Shown here: positions 47,478 through 56,211 of the stretch, in pieces
Layout: every line of letters starts with the position of its first letter
Position numbering within the stretch: position 1 is the stretch's first letter
Translations under genes and position numbers: made by a program
Notes under the pieces: generated by a model
Seen by the model: the letters and a program-made list of their open reading frames with translations, nothing else
Database searches by the model: none
Told to the model about the DNA's origin: nothing
Assembly: GCF_017656155.1 (NCBI RefSeq)
Contig: NZ_JACDOH010000001.1
Coordinates: 124,001-188,000, forward strand
Reading direction: 5' to 3'
Source: Thermosyntropha sp.
GTDB lineage: Bacteria; Bacillota; Syntrophomonadia; Syntrophomonadales; Syntrophomonadaceae
DNA: 64,000 nucleotides

Positions 47478-47783
47478 ATGAAGGAGGATAAAAAAAATAT
47501 AAGCAACTGCTATCGGGCTCTCTTAGCCCAGGTAAATTATTTGGATGGCATTTCCAATAAGAAACAGGATGTAAAGGATTTGTATGAAGAACTAAGTATT
47601 TTAGCATTTTATATTATGGAAGATGACTATGAAAGCATTATGAGAACAATAAATGAGATTAAGGAGTTGAGCCGAAAAATCGAAGAAAGTTCTTCTCAGG
47701 GAAAAGAGAAGACTTCGGCTTTTAATTTGATTTTGCAGGAAATTAAAACTCATTTAGATTATCTGCTGCTCCAATATGCCTGA
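47478..47783 (+). CDS. Hypothetical small helical protein
   Basis: This 101-residue, charged and almost entirely helical protein (MKEDKKNISNCYRALLAQVN onward) has a single cysteine and no membrane segment or known motif. A coiled-coil-like central part (YESIMRTINEIKELSRKIEES) suggests it binds a partner. ATG at 47478 fits the AAAAGGGG site better than the TTG at 47472. Two palindromes lie upstream and a terminator follows, so it is a self-contained unit. No function can be given. Confidence 0.7.
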   Translation: MKEDKKNISNCYRALLAQVNYLDGISNKKQDVKDLYEELSILAFYIMEDDYESIMRTINEIKELSRKIEESSSQGKEKTSAFNLILQEIKTHLDYLLLQYA

Positions 47784-47829
47784 ATATAATAAGAATAAAA
47801 GCAATTAATTTATCTTTGCCTGATTTGAG

Positions 47830-47854
47830 AGCAGGATGGACCTGCTGTTTTTTT
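47830..47854 (+). terminator. Terminator after the 101-residue orphan
   Basis: AGCAGG/CCTGCT (47830-47835, 47841-47846) is followed by G and seven T residues. Confidence 0.8.
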
Positions 47855-47963
47855 ATGGGCTTATTTTTTGAAAGTTTTTACATTATTAAAGGGGCTGACC
47901 CGAGGCTGCTTTAAATGGTATAGTAAATTAAAATGACTGGAGTTTTTGGGGGAGGATGAGGAA

Positions 47964-48926
47964 ATGAAAGCTATGATTATGGCGGCTGGAGTTGGTTCCA
48001 GACTTATGCCGCTTACCGCTAATATTCCTAAGCCGATGATACCGATGGGAAATCGCCCTTTAATGGAGAGTATAGTAGACCTTTTAAAAGAACATGGTTT
48101 TAAAGATATTATTGCTAATTTGCACTATCATGCTTCTATGATATTGAACCATTTTGGAGATGGTGAAAATTTTGGAGTATCTATGCATTATTCGGAAGAA
48201 GAAGAACTTATGGGCACGGCAGGGGGAGTTAAAAGGTGTGCGTGGTTTTTGGATGATACCTTTGTTGTGGTCAGCGGCGATGCTTTAACCGACATTGATT
48301 TGACCCGACTTTTAAATGAACATCAAAAAAGAGGGGCTTTAGCTACTATTGCCATAAAGGAAGTAGAGGAAGTAGAAAGATTTGGAGTAGTTATAACCGA
48401 TGGAGATGGCAGGATAAGAAGCTTTCAGGAAAAGCCTAAAAAAGAAGAGGCTTTAAGCCATTATGCCAATACGGGGATATATATTTTTGAACCGGAAATA
48501 TTTAAATACATACCGGAAAATGAGTTTTATGACTTTGGGAAACAGGTATTTCCTCATCTTGTAAATATAAAAGCACCTTTTTATGCCGTGCCGGTTGATG
48601 ACTACTGGTGTGATGTGGGAAATATTGAGACTTATCATAAAGCTAACATTGATGTTCTGGAAGGGAAGGTCAAAATAAAGGTTAACGGAAATATTATAAA
48701 CACTGGGAGAGGGAGAATACTTGCAGGTAGAGAGACTTTTTTAGATCCGGAAGCTCGAATCAGCGGAACTTCGATTATAGGTGACGGCTGCAGGATAGAA
48801 GCAGGGGCAGTTGTACATAATGCGGTTATATGGGACGGAAATGTTGTGGAGAAAAATATGGTCTTAAAAGATTGTGTCTTAGGGCATGGGTGCCTTATAG
48901 ATTGTAGAGATTTGGTCGGAAAATAG
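47964..48926 (+). CDS. Sugar-phosphate nucleotidyltransferase (mannose-1-phosphate guanylyltransferase-like)
   Basis: This 320-residue protein has the nucleotidyltransferase signature AAGVGSRLMPLTANIPKPM at the N-terminus, the metal-binding VVSGDALTDIDL motif and FQEKPKKEEA. A C-terminal left-handed beta-helix is suggested by the repeated I/V-x-x-x-x hexads (ARISGTSIIGDGCRIEAGAV). It should charge a hexose-1-phosphate with GTP or another nucleotide for polysaccharide synthesis; the exact sugar is uncertain. ATG at 47964 lies behind GGGGGAGG at 47948-47955. Confidence 0.85.
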   Translation: MKAMIMAAGVGSRLMPLTANIPKPMIPMGNRPLMESIVDLLKEHGFKDIIANLHYHASMILNHFGDGENFGVSMHYSEEEELMGTAGGVKRCAWFLDDTFVVVSGDALTDIDLTRLLNEHQKRGALATIAIKEVEEVERFGVVITDGDGRIRSFQEKPKKEEALSHYANTGIYIFEPEIFKYIPENEFYDFGKQVFPHLVNIKAPFYAVPVDDYWCDVGNIETYHKANIDVLEGKVKIKVNGNIINTGRGRILAGRETFLDPEARISGTSIIGDGCRIEAGAVVHNAVIWDGNVVEKNMVLKDCVLGHGCLIDCRDLVGK

Positions 48927-48944
48927 AAATTTTTTTGAAAAAAC

Positions 48945-48974
48945 AGTCGGAAACAAAGTCCGACTTTTTTTTTA
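48945..48974 (+). terminator. Terminator after the nucleotidyltransferase gene
   Basis: AGTCGGA/TCCGACT (48945-48951, 48959-48965) is followed by nine T residues. Confidence 0.9.
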
Positions 48975-49091
48975 TTTATTTTATATTGAATTTTTGTATA
49001 AATGAACTTCTATTAGAATAATTTGTCAATAAAGCAGGAATTTATAATTTAGAAGCGAATTTAACCAAAAATTAACTTGGGGGTAGAAGGG

Positions 49092-50609
49092 ATGAGAGAT
49101 AATACACTTCTTACTGAAAATATGTTGAAAAGCCACCGGCGGATGTTTATTGCTACGATTATAATTACAGTGCTGGCCAACCTTGCTACATTAGGGATTT
49201 ACTTCAGTGGAACCGGTTCGGAATCACTCGCCTTGAACAAAATATTGCAGGAGATTGCCATGGCATCGGCAATAATTTTTGCAACTTATCTTTTGGTGAA
49301 AAAAAATGCAGCCAGGGGAATAAGCAAGTATCTTACCGTTTTGATGGTAGGGATTATTATGTTTTTGTTTGATTGTGTAATGCATGGCTCAAAAGAGCTT
49401 TTTGCCAATCTATATCTGGTTATGGGCCTCAGTATTTTGTATTTCGACGTTCCGCTTACAGTTTTTGCTACTGTTCTTGTATTTGTTCTGCATACAGCGT
49501 GGATAATACTTTTTCCCCAAGTTATCCCGGAAGGTAATATAGGAGCTACTTTAGGGGTAAGATATTTTTGCTTCTTATGGTTTGGTATTGCAGCTGGGAT
49601 AATTGCCAATGTAGCCAGAAGACTTTTATTAAAATCAATAGAAAATAAAGATAAGGCTAACAAGCTGGCTGAAGAGTTAAGAAGAGCAGGGAGAGATGTT
49701 GCACTCAAGGCTGATATGCTTAAAAATTCCTCTCAGGAGCTTTTGACTTTAGCAGAGGAAACCGGAGAAACGGCAAGGCAGGTTAATGCCAGTGCAGAGC
49801 AAATGGCTGAGGCAGCAACTGAAGAAGCTAATCATGCAGGAAAAACGGCTGAAATGGTAAAACAGGTGGTAAATGCTTTAGAAAGTGCCGGAGAAGATAT
49901 AAATCAAGTTACAGTTAAGTCCCAGGAATTTAAGGAAATAGTGGAACAGGGGCTTAATGCTTTAGACCGGCAGAACCGGTATATGCAGGAAGGAAGCAGT
50001 GTGCAGGATTCGGTAAACCGGGCCGTTTATATGCTTAACCAGAAGTCGGCTCAGATTGTAAATATAGTAGATCTCATAAGCGGAATAGCCGACCAGACGA
50101 ACCTTTTGGCTTTAAATGCGGCTATTGAGGCCGCCAGGGCAGGAGAAGCCGGAAAGGGATTTGCGGTAGTGGCAGAAGAGGTACGCAAGCTGGCGGAAGA
50201 ATCAAGACAGGCTACCCAAGATATTGCTAGCCTTATAAATCAAATCCAATCCGACATGGAAGCTGCAGTTAAAGAAATAGAAAAATCCAACCAGGTAACC
50301 AGCAAGCAGTGTGAAGCAGTTGAGGAAAGCCAGGCCCTTTTCAACCGCATTGGGGAGGGCGCGCGCCTGATTGACAGGGCTATTCAGGAAGTATCAGCGG
50401 TGTTGCAGGAGGTTTTAGCTTCCAGCAATGAAATGGTGAATGAAGTTGAATTAATATCCTCTTCTACTGAGGAAGCAGCAGCCGGCAATGAAGAGATAAA
50501 TGCACTTATAACTCATCAGACAGAGGCGGTAGAAAAGATAATTGAAATGATAGCAGGCTTAGAAAAGGCTGTCGATGAGCTGCACCGAATGGCGGAAGAA
50601 CTGAAATGA
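49092..50609 (+). CDS. Chemoreceptor with a six-helix membrane sensor
   Basis: This 505-residue methyl-accepting chemotaxis protein has an N-terminal domain (~1-180) with about six membrane helices and very short loops, not a periplasmic ligand domain. There is no HAMP-like linker of normal length. The cytoplasmic signalling part carries the tip [21 protein letters not shown]. Such integral-membrane sensor domains are thought to read membrane-state or hydrophobic signals. ATG at 49092 is chosen over a TTG at 49077. Confidence 0.9.
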   Translation: MRDNTLLTENMLKSHRRMFIATIIITVLANLATLGIYFSGTGSESLALNKILQEIAMASAIIFATYLLVKKNAARGISKYLTVLMVGIIMFLFDCVMHGSKELFANLYLVMGLSILYFDVPLTVFATVLVFVLHTAWIILFPQVIPEGNIGATLGVRYFCFLWFGIAAGIIANVARRLLLKSIENKDKANKLAEELRRAGRDVALKADMLKNSSQELLTLAEETGETARQVNASAEQMAEAATEEANHAGKTAEMVKQVVNALESAGEDINQVTVKSQEFKEIVEQGLNALDRQNRYMQEGSSVQDSVNRAVYMLNQKSAQIVNIVDLISGIADQTNLLALNAAIEAARAGEAGKGFAVVAEEVRKLAEESRQATQDIASLINQIQSDMEAAVKEIEKSNQVTSKQCEAVEESQALFNRIGEGARLIDRAIQEVSAVLQEVLASSNEMVNEVELISSSTEEAAAGNEEINALITHQTEAVEKIIEMIAGLEKAVDELHRMAEELK

Positions 50610-50616
50610 AAATTTA

Positions 50617-50651
50617 AACAGGGATGGCTGTTTTCCATCCCTGTTATTTTT
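50617..50651. terminator. Terminator between convergent genes
   Basis: A perfect 11-bp stem AACAGGGATGG/CCATCCCTGTT (50617-50627, 50635-50645) is followed by ATTTTT. The minus-strand side is also T-rich, so it may serve both genes. Confidence 0.85.
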
Positions 50652-50657
50652 GAGGCA

Positions 50658-51224
50658 TTATTTATTCGAATGTGACTTCGTAAGCTCGGAAAACTGTTTG
50701 TCTAAATCTTTCATATCCTGTTTGGTAATCTGCTCCATCGCTTCCGGGGCGGTTGGAGAAAAACTTATGATGCGCCAGCCGCCTTTTTCATAAATTAAAA
50801 TAGCAACTTCCATTCCCTGTTCTTTCCCTTTTTCAACAAAGCTGTACGCTACCACCGCACTGTTTTTTTCTCTTTTTGAGTATTTTTTCTGTATTTTAAT
50901 GCTGAGGTCGGAGGGGATTTTGTTTTTGCTTTCTATTTCAGTTATTATCTCAGTAATTTCTTTTATGATTTTATCCCGGTTTTTAATGAGCTCCTCCGGG
51001 GAATAAGACTGATACTGCGGCAGAAACTGTACTGCCCAGAAAACACTTAAATTTTGAGCTGCAGCAGCGTAATCCCGGTTAAAATAAGCAGTATAAAAAT
51101 CTTCTACTGCATTTTCTGCCGGTGAAGTGTCGACAAAAGCGGCATAATAATACATAAGGGCTAAAATTGCTACAATTACAAAATAGATATATCTAGGTAC
51201 TCCGTTAGCAGCAGTTTTGTTCAA
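50658..51224 (-). CDS. Membrane-anchored hypothetical protein
   Basis: This is a 188-residue protein starting with TTG behind GGAGGT on the minus strand (MNKTAANGVPRYIYFVIVAI). A single membrane anchor at ~12-29 is followed by an extracytoplasmic domain with AENAVEDFYTAYFNRDYAAAAQ and EVAILIYEKGGWRIISF. This pattern, a helix-rich start then beta-strands ending in a WRI strand, resembles NTF2-like or DUF4878-type secreted domains. That is a resemblance only; no function is known. It is divergent from the flavoprotein gene. Confidence 0.75.
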   Translation of the reverse strand: MNKTAANGVPRYIYFVIVAILALMYYYAAFVDTSPAENAVEDFYTAYFNRDYAAAAQNLSVFWAVQFLPQYQSYSPEELIKNRDKIIKEITEIITEIESKNKIPSDLSIKIQKKYSKREKNSAVVAYSFVEKGKEQGMEVAILIYEKGGWRIISFSPTAPEAMEQITKQDMKDLDKQFSELTKSHSNK

Positions 51225-51328
51225 TTTTATTACCTCCAGATCAGTGTTGCATATAACAAAAATTGTAACAGATAAAATCCTGCTAGACAACAAAAATAGA
51301 ACAAAAATAAAGTAAGGAGGGTAATCGT

Positions 51329-52582
51329 TTGGCAGAAATAGGCGTGATTGGAGGAGGGCCGGCCGGGATGATGGCAGCAATCACCGCAGCTAAAGCTGGT
51401 TCTAAGGTGGTTTTGTTCGAAAAAAAACCGCGGTTGGGCAGCAAGCTTAGGATTACAGGCAAGGGTAGATGCAACATAACTTCGGCGGAAGAAGACTTAC
51501 AAAATTTCATTTCTTCTTATCCAGGCAACGGGCGTTTTTTGTTCAGCGCTCTTCATGAATTTTCTAACTACGATCTTATTCGTTTTTTAAACGGATTAGG
51601 GGTTGAAACAAAGGTAGAGCGGGGAAAAAGGGTTTTCCCGGTTTCGGATGATGCAGATGAAGTGGTTAATGCCCTAAATTCTGAACTTAAAAGGATAGGG
51701 GTTAGAATAAGGCTTTCATCAGAGGTTGAGGATGTTTGCGTTGAAGGAGGCAGGGTAACCGGGATAAAAGCAGAAGGGGAGTTTTTCCCTTTTGATGCGA
51801 TTGTTATTGCTACTGGAGGATTGTCTTATCCGGGGACGGGTTCGACCGGAGATGGCTATCGTTTTGCTGAAAAGGTTGGTCATAAAATAATTACACCTTT
51901 TCCCGGACTAGTGCCTTTAGTGGTGGAAGAAGCCTGGGTAAAGGATTTACAGGGATTAAGCCTTAAAAATGTAAGGGCTGCATCTTATACCATGAAAGGA
52001 AAAAAAATAAATGAAGAATTTGGTGAGATGCTTTTTACTCATTACGGCCTTTCCGGTCCTATAATCTTAAGCATGAGCCGCGATATAGTAAGCTGTTTGC
52101 GGGAAAAAGGGGGGAAGGTTAAGGTTTTTATTGATCTGAAACCGGCTTTAGATGAAGAAAAACTGGACAAGAGGCTGCAGAGGGATTTGGCTAAATATGC
52201 AAGGCGCCGGTTTAAGAATGGCTTGGATGATCTTTTACCCGGAAAGCTTATTCCGGTGATAATAAATTTAAGCGGAATAGATAAAGAAAAACCATGTCAT
52301 CAAATAACGCGTGAGGAGAGAAGAAGGCTTTTAGAGCTTCTTAAAAATCTTAACTTTACTGTAAACGGAACCAGGCCGATAGCAGAAGCCATAGTTACTG
52401 CCGGGGGAGTGAATGTGAAAGAAATTAATCCCAAGACCATGGAGTCCAAACTGATAAAAGGATTATTTTTTGCCGGAGAAGTGATTGATGTTGATGGATA
52501 TACAGGAGGATTTAACCTGCAGGCAGCTTTTTCTACCGGTTTTGTAGCCGGGAAATATGCACATAAGATAAATAATCGGTAA
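51329..52582 (+). CDS. NAD(P)/FAD-dependent oxidoreductase, BaiN/HI0933 family
   Basis: The 417-residue flavoprotein starts with the FAD dinucleotide fold (EIGVIGGGPAGMMAAITAAKAG). It has the family motifs GKGRCNITSAEED, FATGGLSYPGTGSTGDGY-like sequence at ~167-183, and a C-terminal GEVIDVDGYTGGFNLQAAFSTGFVAG. Members include the clostridial bile-acid reductase BaiN and many of unknown substrate. It starts with TTG behind AAGGAGGG. Confidence 0.9.
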   Translation: MAEIGVIGGGPAGMMAAITAAKAGSKVVLFEKKPRLGSKLRITGKGRCNITSAEEDLQNFISSYPGNGRFLFSALHEFSNYDLIRFLNGLGVETKVERGKRVFPVSDDADEVVNALNSELKRIGVRIRLSSEVEDVCVEGGRVTGIKAEGEFFPFDAIVIATGGLSYPGTGSTGDGYRFAEKVGHKIITPFPGLVPLVVEEAWVKDLQGLSLKNVRAASYTMKGKKINEEFGEMLFTHYGLSGPIILSMSRDIVSCLREKGGKVKVFIDLKPALDEEKLDKRLQRDLAKYARRRFKNGLDDLLPGKLIPVIINLSGIDKEKPCHQITREERRRLLELLKNLNFTVNGTRPIAEAIVTAGGVNVKEINPKTMESKLIKGLFFAGEVIDVDGYTGGFNLQAAFSTGFVAGKYAHKINNR

Positions 52583-52638
52583 ATTCCTGCTGTTAGTCAT
52601 TAAAGAGATTCTTTTCACATTGACGATAAAAGATATTT

Positions 52639-52668
52639 TTGCTAACATTTGATTTAAAAATGTATAAT
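52639..52668 (+). promoter_or_regulatory. Possible promoter of the MoxR/VWA pair
   Basis: A consensus -10 TATAAT (52663-52668) has a weak -35 TTGCTA (52639-52644) 18 bases upstream, 28 bases before the start codon. Confidence 0.45.
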
Positions 52669-52696
52669 TAATAGATGAATATTGGGGGAATGGAAA

Positions 52697-53584
52697 GTGG
52701 TAGAAAAAATAAAAATATACCGTGGTTCATCTGACTATATAGTTTCTGAAGAGCTTATGAACAGTGTAAATATTGCGATTGCGTTGCAAAAACCGCTTCT
52801 TTTAAAAGGAGAGCCGGGAACCGGAAAGACCATGCTGGCGCAGAGTATTGCTGATGCGCTGGGATTAAAGCTTATTATATGGAACATAAAATCTACCACC
52901 AAGGCTCAGGAAGGCTTATATGTTTATGATACGGTGCAAAGGCTTTATGACAGCCAGTTTGGCGAAGGAGATGTTTCCGACATCAAGCAGTATATTAAAT
53001 TGGGCAAATTGGGAGAAGCGTTCGTTTCCGACGAACAGGTAGTCCTTCTGATTGACGAAATTGACAAGGCTGACCTGGAGTTCCCCAATGACCTCTTGTG
53101 GGAATTAGACCAGATGAGTTTTTATATCCCGGAAACGAAAGAAACGATTACGGCTAAACATAGACCTATAGTAATAATAACCAGCAATGCGGAAAAAGAG
53201 CTTCCGGATGCCTTTCTTAGAAGGTGTATTTTCCATTATATAGCTTTTCCTGCCCCGGAAGAAATGGAAAAGATAGTTCGGGTTCATCATCCCAACATTG
53301 AAAAGAAGCTTTTAGAACAGGCCATGGAAACCTTTTATATGCTGAGAAGCATCCCGAATATTCAGAAAAAACCCAGCACCAGCGAACTGATCGACTGGCT
53401 GCAGGCTTTGGTAGTAGGCGGTATTAAACCAAGCAAAATTAAGCAGGATCTTCCTTTCCTGGGAGTTCTGCTTAAGAAGAATGAAGATTTAGATTTGGTA
53501 TTAAATGAGGTATATAATAAAACTAGAAACAAGAATGCCAACTCTACTTATATTGGGAGCTCAATCAACCGTTTTCGGGTTTAA
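52697..53584 (+). CDS. MoxR-family AAA ATPase
   Basis: This 295-residue protein has a Walker A GEPGTGKT (~38-45), Walker B LLIDEIDKAD (~117-126), sensor-1 ITSNAEK and an arginine finger region DAFLRRCIFHY. MoxR ATPases act as chaperones, usually with a VWA protein encoded next door, to insert metals or activate an enzyme complex; the VWA partner is next here. GTG at 52697 follows GGGGG at 8 bases. Confidence 0.9.
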   Translation: MVEKIKIYRGSSDYIVSEELMNSVNIAIALQKPLLLKGEPGTGKTMLAQSIADALGLKLIIWNIKSTTKAQEGLYVYDTVQRLYDSQFGEGDVSDIKQYIKLGKLGEAFVSDEQVVLLIDEIDKADLEFPNDLLWELDQMSFYIPETKETITAKHRPIVIITSNAEKELPDAFLRRCIFHYIAFPAPEEMEKIVRVHHPNIEKKLLEQAMETFYMLRSIPNIQKKPSTSELIDWLQALVVGGIKPSKIKQDLPFLGVLLKKNEDLDLVLNEVYNKTRNKNANSTYIGSSINRFRV

Positions 53585-53610
53585 GCTCTAGTTAAAAGAG
53601 GGGATGTATC

Positions 53611-54822
53611 ATGTTTACCAGGTTTTTTTACACCTTAAAAGAATACGGTGTTCCTGTTTCTATGAATGAATGGTATACTTTGATGGACGCTTTAGAGAAA
53701 GGCCTGGCAGGCTCCAGCCTTACCGGTTTTTACTATCTGTGCCGTGCAATACTTGTAAAAACCGAGGCACATTATGACCGCTTTGATCTGGCTTTTGCCA
53801 GCTATTTTCGAGATGTAGAAACCCCTGAAGGTTTGCCCGAAAAAATTTGGGAATGGCTTGATAAAGAGCTGCCGGAAATGGAAATTACCGAAGAGATGAG
53901 GCGCAATAACCGGCAGCTTGACCTGGATGAACTAAAACGAATGCTGGAGGAAAGGTTAAAAGAACAGACCGAGGAGCATCATGGAGGAAACTACTGGATA
54001 GGAACCGGAGGGACTTCGCCTTTTGGACATTCCGGCTATCACCCCGGTGGAATAAGAATAGGGGGGCAGTCCCGTAACCTGTCGGCAGTAAAGGTGGCAG
54101 GAATGAGAAGGTTCCAGGAATTTCGAACAGATGAAACCCTAGGGGTTCGTCAGTTTCAGGTAGCCCTGCGCAAGTTGCGCCAGTTTACCTCCCGCTTAGA
54201 TGGGCAAAAAACCGAGCTTGATTTGGACGGAACCATTAACAAGACATGCCAGAATGCGGGAAGGTTGGAGCTGGTATGGGAAAGACCCAGGGAAAACAGT
54301 ATAAAGGTTTTGCTCTTAATGGATGCCGGCGGTTCTATGACTATATACAGCCGTCTGTGCAATCAGCTTTTTACTGCGGTTAATAAATCAAATCATTTTA
54401 AAGACTTAAAAGTATTCTATTTTCACAACTGCATATATGATTGGCTTTTTCATACGCCTCACTGCAGTTTGAGTGATTATACGGATACAGAATATGTGCT
54501 TAAAACTTATGATCCGGATTATCGGGTAATAATAGTGGGGGATGCCAGCATGGCTCCTTATGAGCTTACCAGAGTTGGAGGGATAATTGACTGGGAGCTT
54601 TACAATGATAAACCAGGAATAGATTGGTTAAGGAGAATAAGACGTCATTTCGAATATTCAGTCTGGCTTAATCCTATTCCCCGGGATTACTGGGACTGGA
54701 CTGACGGGGCTTTTACCATAAAAAAGATTGCTGAGATTTTCCCGATGGAGGAACTCACTGTTGACGGTTTGGAAAGGGCGATTAACAAGCTGCGCAGCCG
54801 GCAGGCGGTTGTAAATATATGA
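53611..54822 (+). CDS. VWA-domain protein, CoxE-like
   Basis: The 403-residue protein has an N-terminal helical region (~1-130), a Gly/His-rich stretch (HHGGNYWIGTGGTSPFGHSG) and a C-terminal von Willebrand A domain. The metal-ion-dependent adhesion site is present as DAGGS (D238, G240, S242). It resembles CoxE and pairs with the MoxR ATPase 26 bases upstream. Neither a carbon-monoxide dehydrogenase nor another obvious client is encoded nearby. Confidence 0.87.
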   Translation: MFTRFFYTLKEYGVPVSMNEWYTLMDALEKGLAGSSLTGFYYLCRAILVKTEAHYDRFDLAFASYFRDVETPEGLPEKIWEWLDKELPEMEITEEMRRNNRQLDLDELKRMLEERLKEQTEEHHGGNYWIGTGGTSPFGHSGYHPGGIRIGGQSRNLSAVKVAGMRRFQEFRTDETLGVRQFQVALRKLRQFTSRLDGQKTELDLDGTINKTCQNAGRLELVWERPRENSIKVLLLMDAGGSMTIYSRLCNQLFTAVNKSNHFKDLKVFYFHNCIYDWLFHTPHCSLSDYTDTEYVLKTYDPDYRVIIVGDASMAPYELTRVGGIIDWELYNDKPGIDWLRRIRRHFEYSVWLNPIPRDYWDWTDGAFTIKKIAEIFPMEELTVDGLERAINKLRSRQAVVNI

Positions 54823-54860
54823 ATGATAAATAGTAGGAAAACAGATAAATTTAGTTAACA

Positions 54861-54888
54861 AAATTCCCTTTTGGGGGATTTTTTTTTA
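54861..54888 (+). terminator. Terminator after the VWA gene
   Basis: AAATTCCC pairs with GGGGATTT through one G-U pair (54861-54868, 54874-54881) and leads into a long T-run. Confidence 0.75.
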
Positions 54889-54907
54889 TAAAAATGAAAA
54901 ATTAATA

Positions 54908-54935
54908 TTTACATACATTATATTTTCGTTATAAA
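54908..54935 (+). promoter_or_regulatory. Possible promoter of the acyl-CoA dehydrogenase/fix cluster
   Basis: TTTACA (54908-54913) and TATAAA (54930-54935) have 16 bases between them in an A/T-rich stretch, 66 bases before the first gene. Confidence 0.5.
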
Positions 54936-55001
54936 ATTATTACAAGAATAAAATATTTTAAAACGTAATGTTGAAAAAATAAGGTGGGGAGGAATTAAAT
55001 T

Positions 55002-56144
55002 ATGGATTTTTCATTAAGTAAAGAGGAACAGCTCATTCAGAAGGCAGCTGCCGAATATGCAGAAAAATTTATTGAACCTGTTGCCAAACAGATTGATGAA
55101 GAAAATAAAGTTCCGGATGAAATAATAAGAGGATTAGGAGAGCTTGACCTTTTTGGTATTCCGTTTGATGAAGAATATGGCGGTGCTGGAGCAGGTTATC
55201 TCTGCTATGTTCTGGCTATGGAACAGATAGCTGCGGCATCATCCGGAGTAGGGATGATTTTGTCTGCTCATACTTTAGGACTTGGAGCTATTGATAAGTT
55301 TGGAACTGAAGAACAGAAGAAGAAATATATGTTTAAACCTTGCCGCGGGGAAGAAGTAGCTTCTTTTGCATTTACTGAACCTGGAACTGGTTCTGACCCG
55401 AAACAGATTGCAACAACTGCCAGAAAAGAGGGAGATTATTACATCATAAACGGCACCAAGAGGTTTATTTCCAATGCCGGCTATCCGGGGCCGATTGTCG
55501 TATTTGCCAAAGAAGAGGAAACCGGCAAGGTAAGCGGTTTTATAGTTGAAAAGTGGTGTGAAGGATACTCTATATCTGAGCCGTGGGAAAAGCTAGGAAT
55601 GCATGGCGGACCTCTTTTAGATGTATATCTTAAGGATGTAAAGGTTCCGGCAGAAAACTTATTAGGCGGACCGGGAATGGGATATGCCATACTGCAGTTT
55701 GCCATATCCTTTGGCAAGGTAGGAGTAAGTGCCTGTGCGTTAGGCGGAGCGGAAGCTGCCTGTCGTGAAGCCTTCAAGTATGCTAAAGAAAAAATGCACC
55801 GGGATCAGCCTATTACCAAGTTCCAGGGAATAAGGCTTGCTTTGGCTGAAATAGCTGAGAGGGTGGAAGCATGCAGATGGCTGACTTATCGATTGGGCTA
55901 TTTGGCTGACAATGTTAAGAACCCGGCTCAGTTTGCAAAGGAAGCAGCTTTAACTAAAGATTTTATCTGTGCTCAGATTGTCGACATTTCCAGATTGGCA
56001 GTTAATGTTCACGGATCATATGGCCTGATGAAGGATTACAAAGTAGAGCGTTTGTGGAGAGATGCCATAATGGGTCTTCAGATTGAAGGCGTATCTGATA
56101 TGCAAAAAGAAATAGTAGCGGGAGTTATTATTGGAAGTAAATAA
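55002..56144 (+). CDS. Acyl-CoA dehydrogenase
   Basis: This 380-residue flavoenzyme has the N-terminal helical domain, FAFTEPGTGSDPKQIATTARK for FAD/substrate contact, and the C-terminal FAD-binding part with KFQGIRLALAEIAERVEA. The catalytic base is probably E362 in LQIEGVSDMQ, where butyryl-CoA dehydrogenases more often read YEGTSEIQ. The chain-length preference is therefore uncertain. It sits 67 bases before fixC and should pass electrons through the EtfBA pair downstream. Confidence 0.93.
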   Translation: MDFSLSKEEQLIQKAAAEYAEKFIEPVAKQIDEENKVPDEIIRGLGELDLFGIPFDEEYGGAGAGYLCYVLAMEQIAAASSGVGMILSAHTLGLGAIDKFGTEEQKKKYMFKPCRGEEVASFAFTEPGTGSDPKQIATTARKEGDYYIINGTKRFISNAGYPGPIVVFAKEEETGKVSGFIVEKWCEGYSISEPWEKLGMHGGPLLDVYLKDVKVPAENLLGGPGMGYAILQFAISFGKVGVSACALGGAEAACREAFKYAKEKMHRDQPITKFQGIRLALAEIAERVEACRWLTYRLGYLADNVKNPAQFAKEAALTKDFICAQIVDISRLAVNVHGSYGLMKDYKVERLWRDAIMGLQIEGVSDMQKEIVAGVIIGSK

Positions 56145-56152
56145 GACTGCAT

Positions 56153-56177
56153 AAGGGGGGTTTTCCTCCCCCCTTTT
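56153..56177 (+). terminator. Hairpin between acyl-CoA dehydrogenase and fixC
   Basis: GGGGGG (56155-56160) pairs with CCCCCC (56168-56173), extended by A-T pairs and followed by TTTT. It may act as a partial terminator between the dehydrogenase and the fix genes. Confidence 0.6.
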
Positions 56178-56211
56178 AAATATATCTTCCGGTAAAGGTG
56201 AGGTGGTAGGG

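Noticed and set aside
49023-49048. TTGTCA with TATAAT as a promoter for the six-helix chemoreceptor
   Set aside because: Only 14 bases lie between the elements, too short for a standard promoter.
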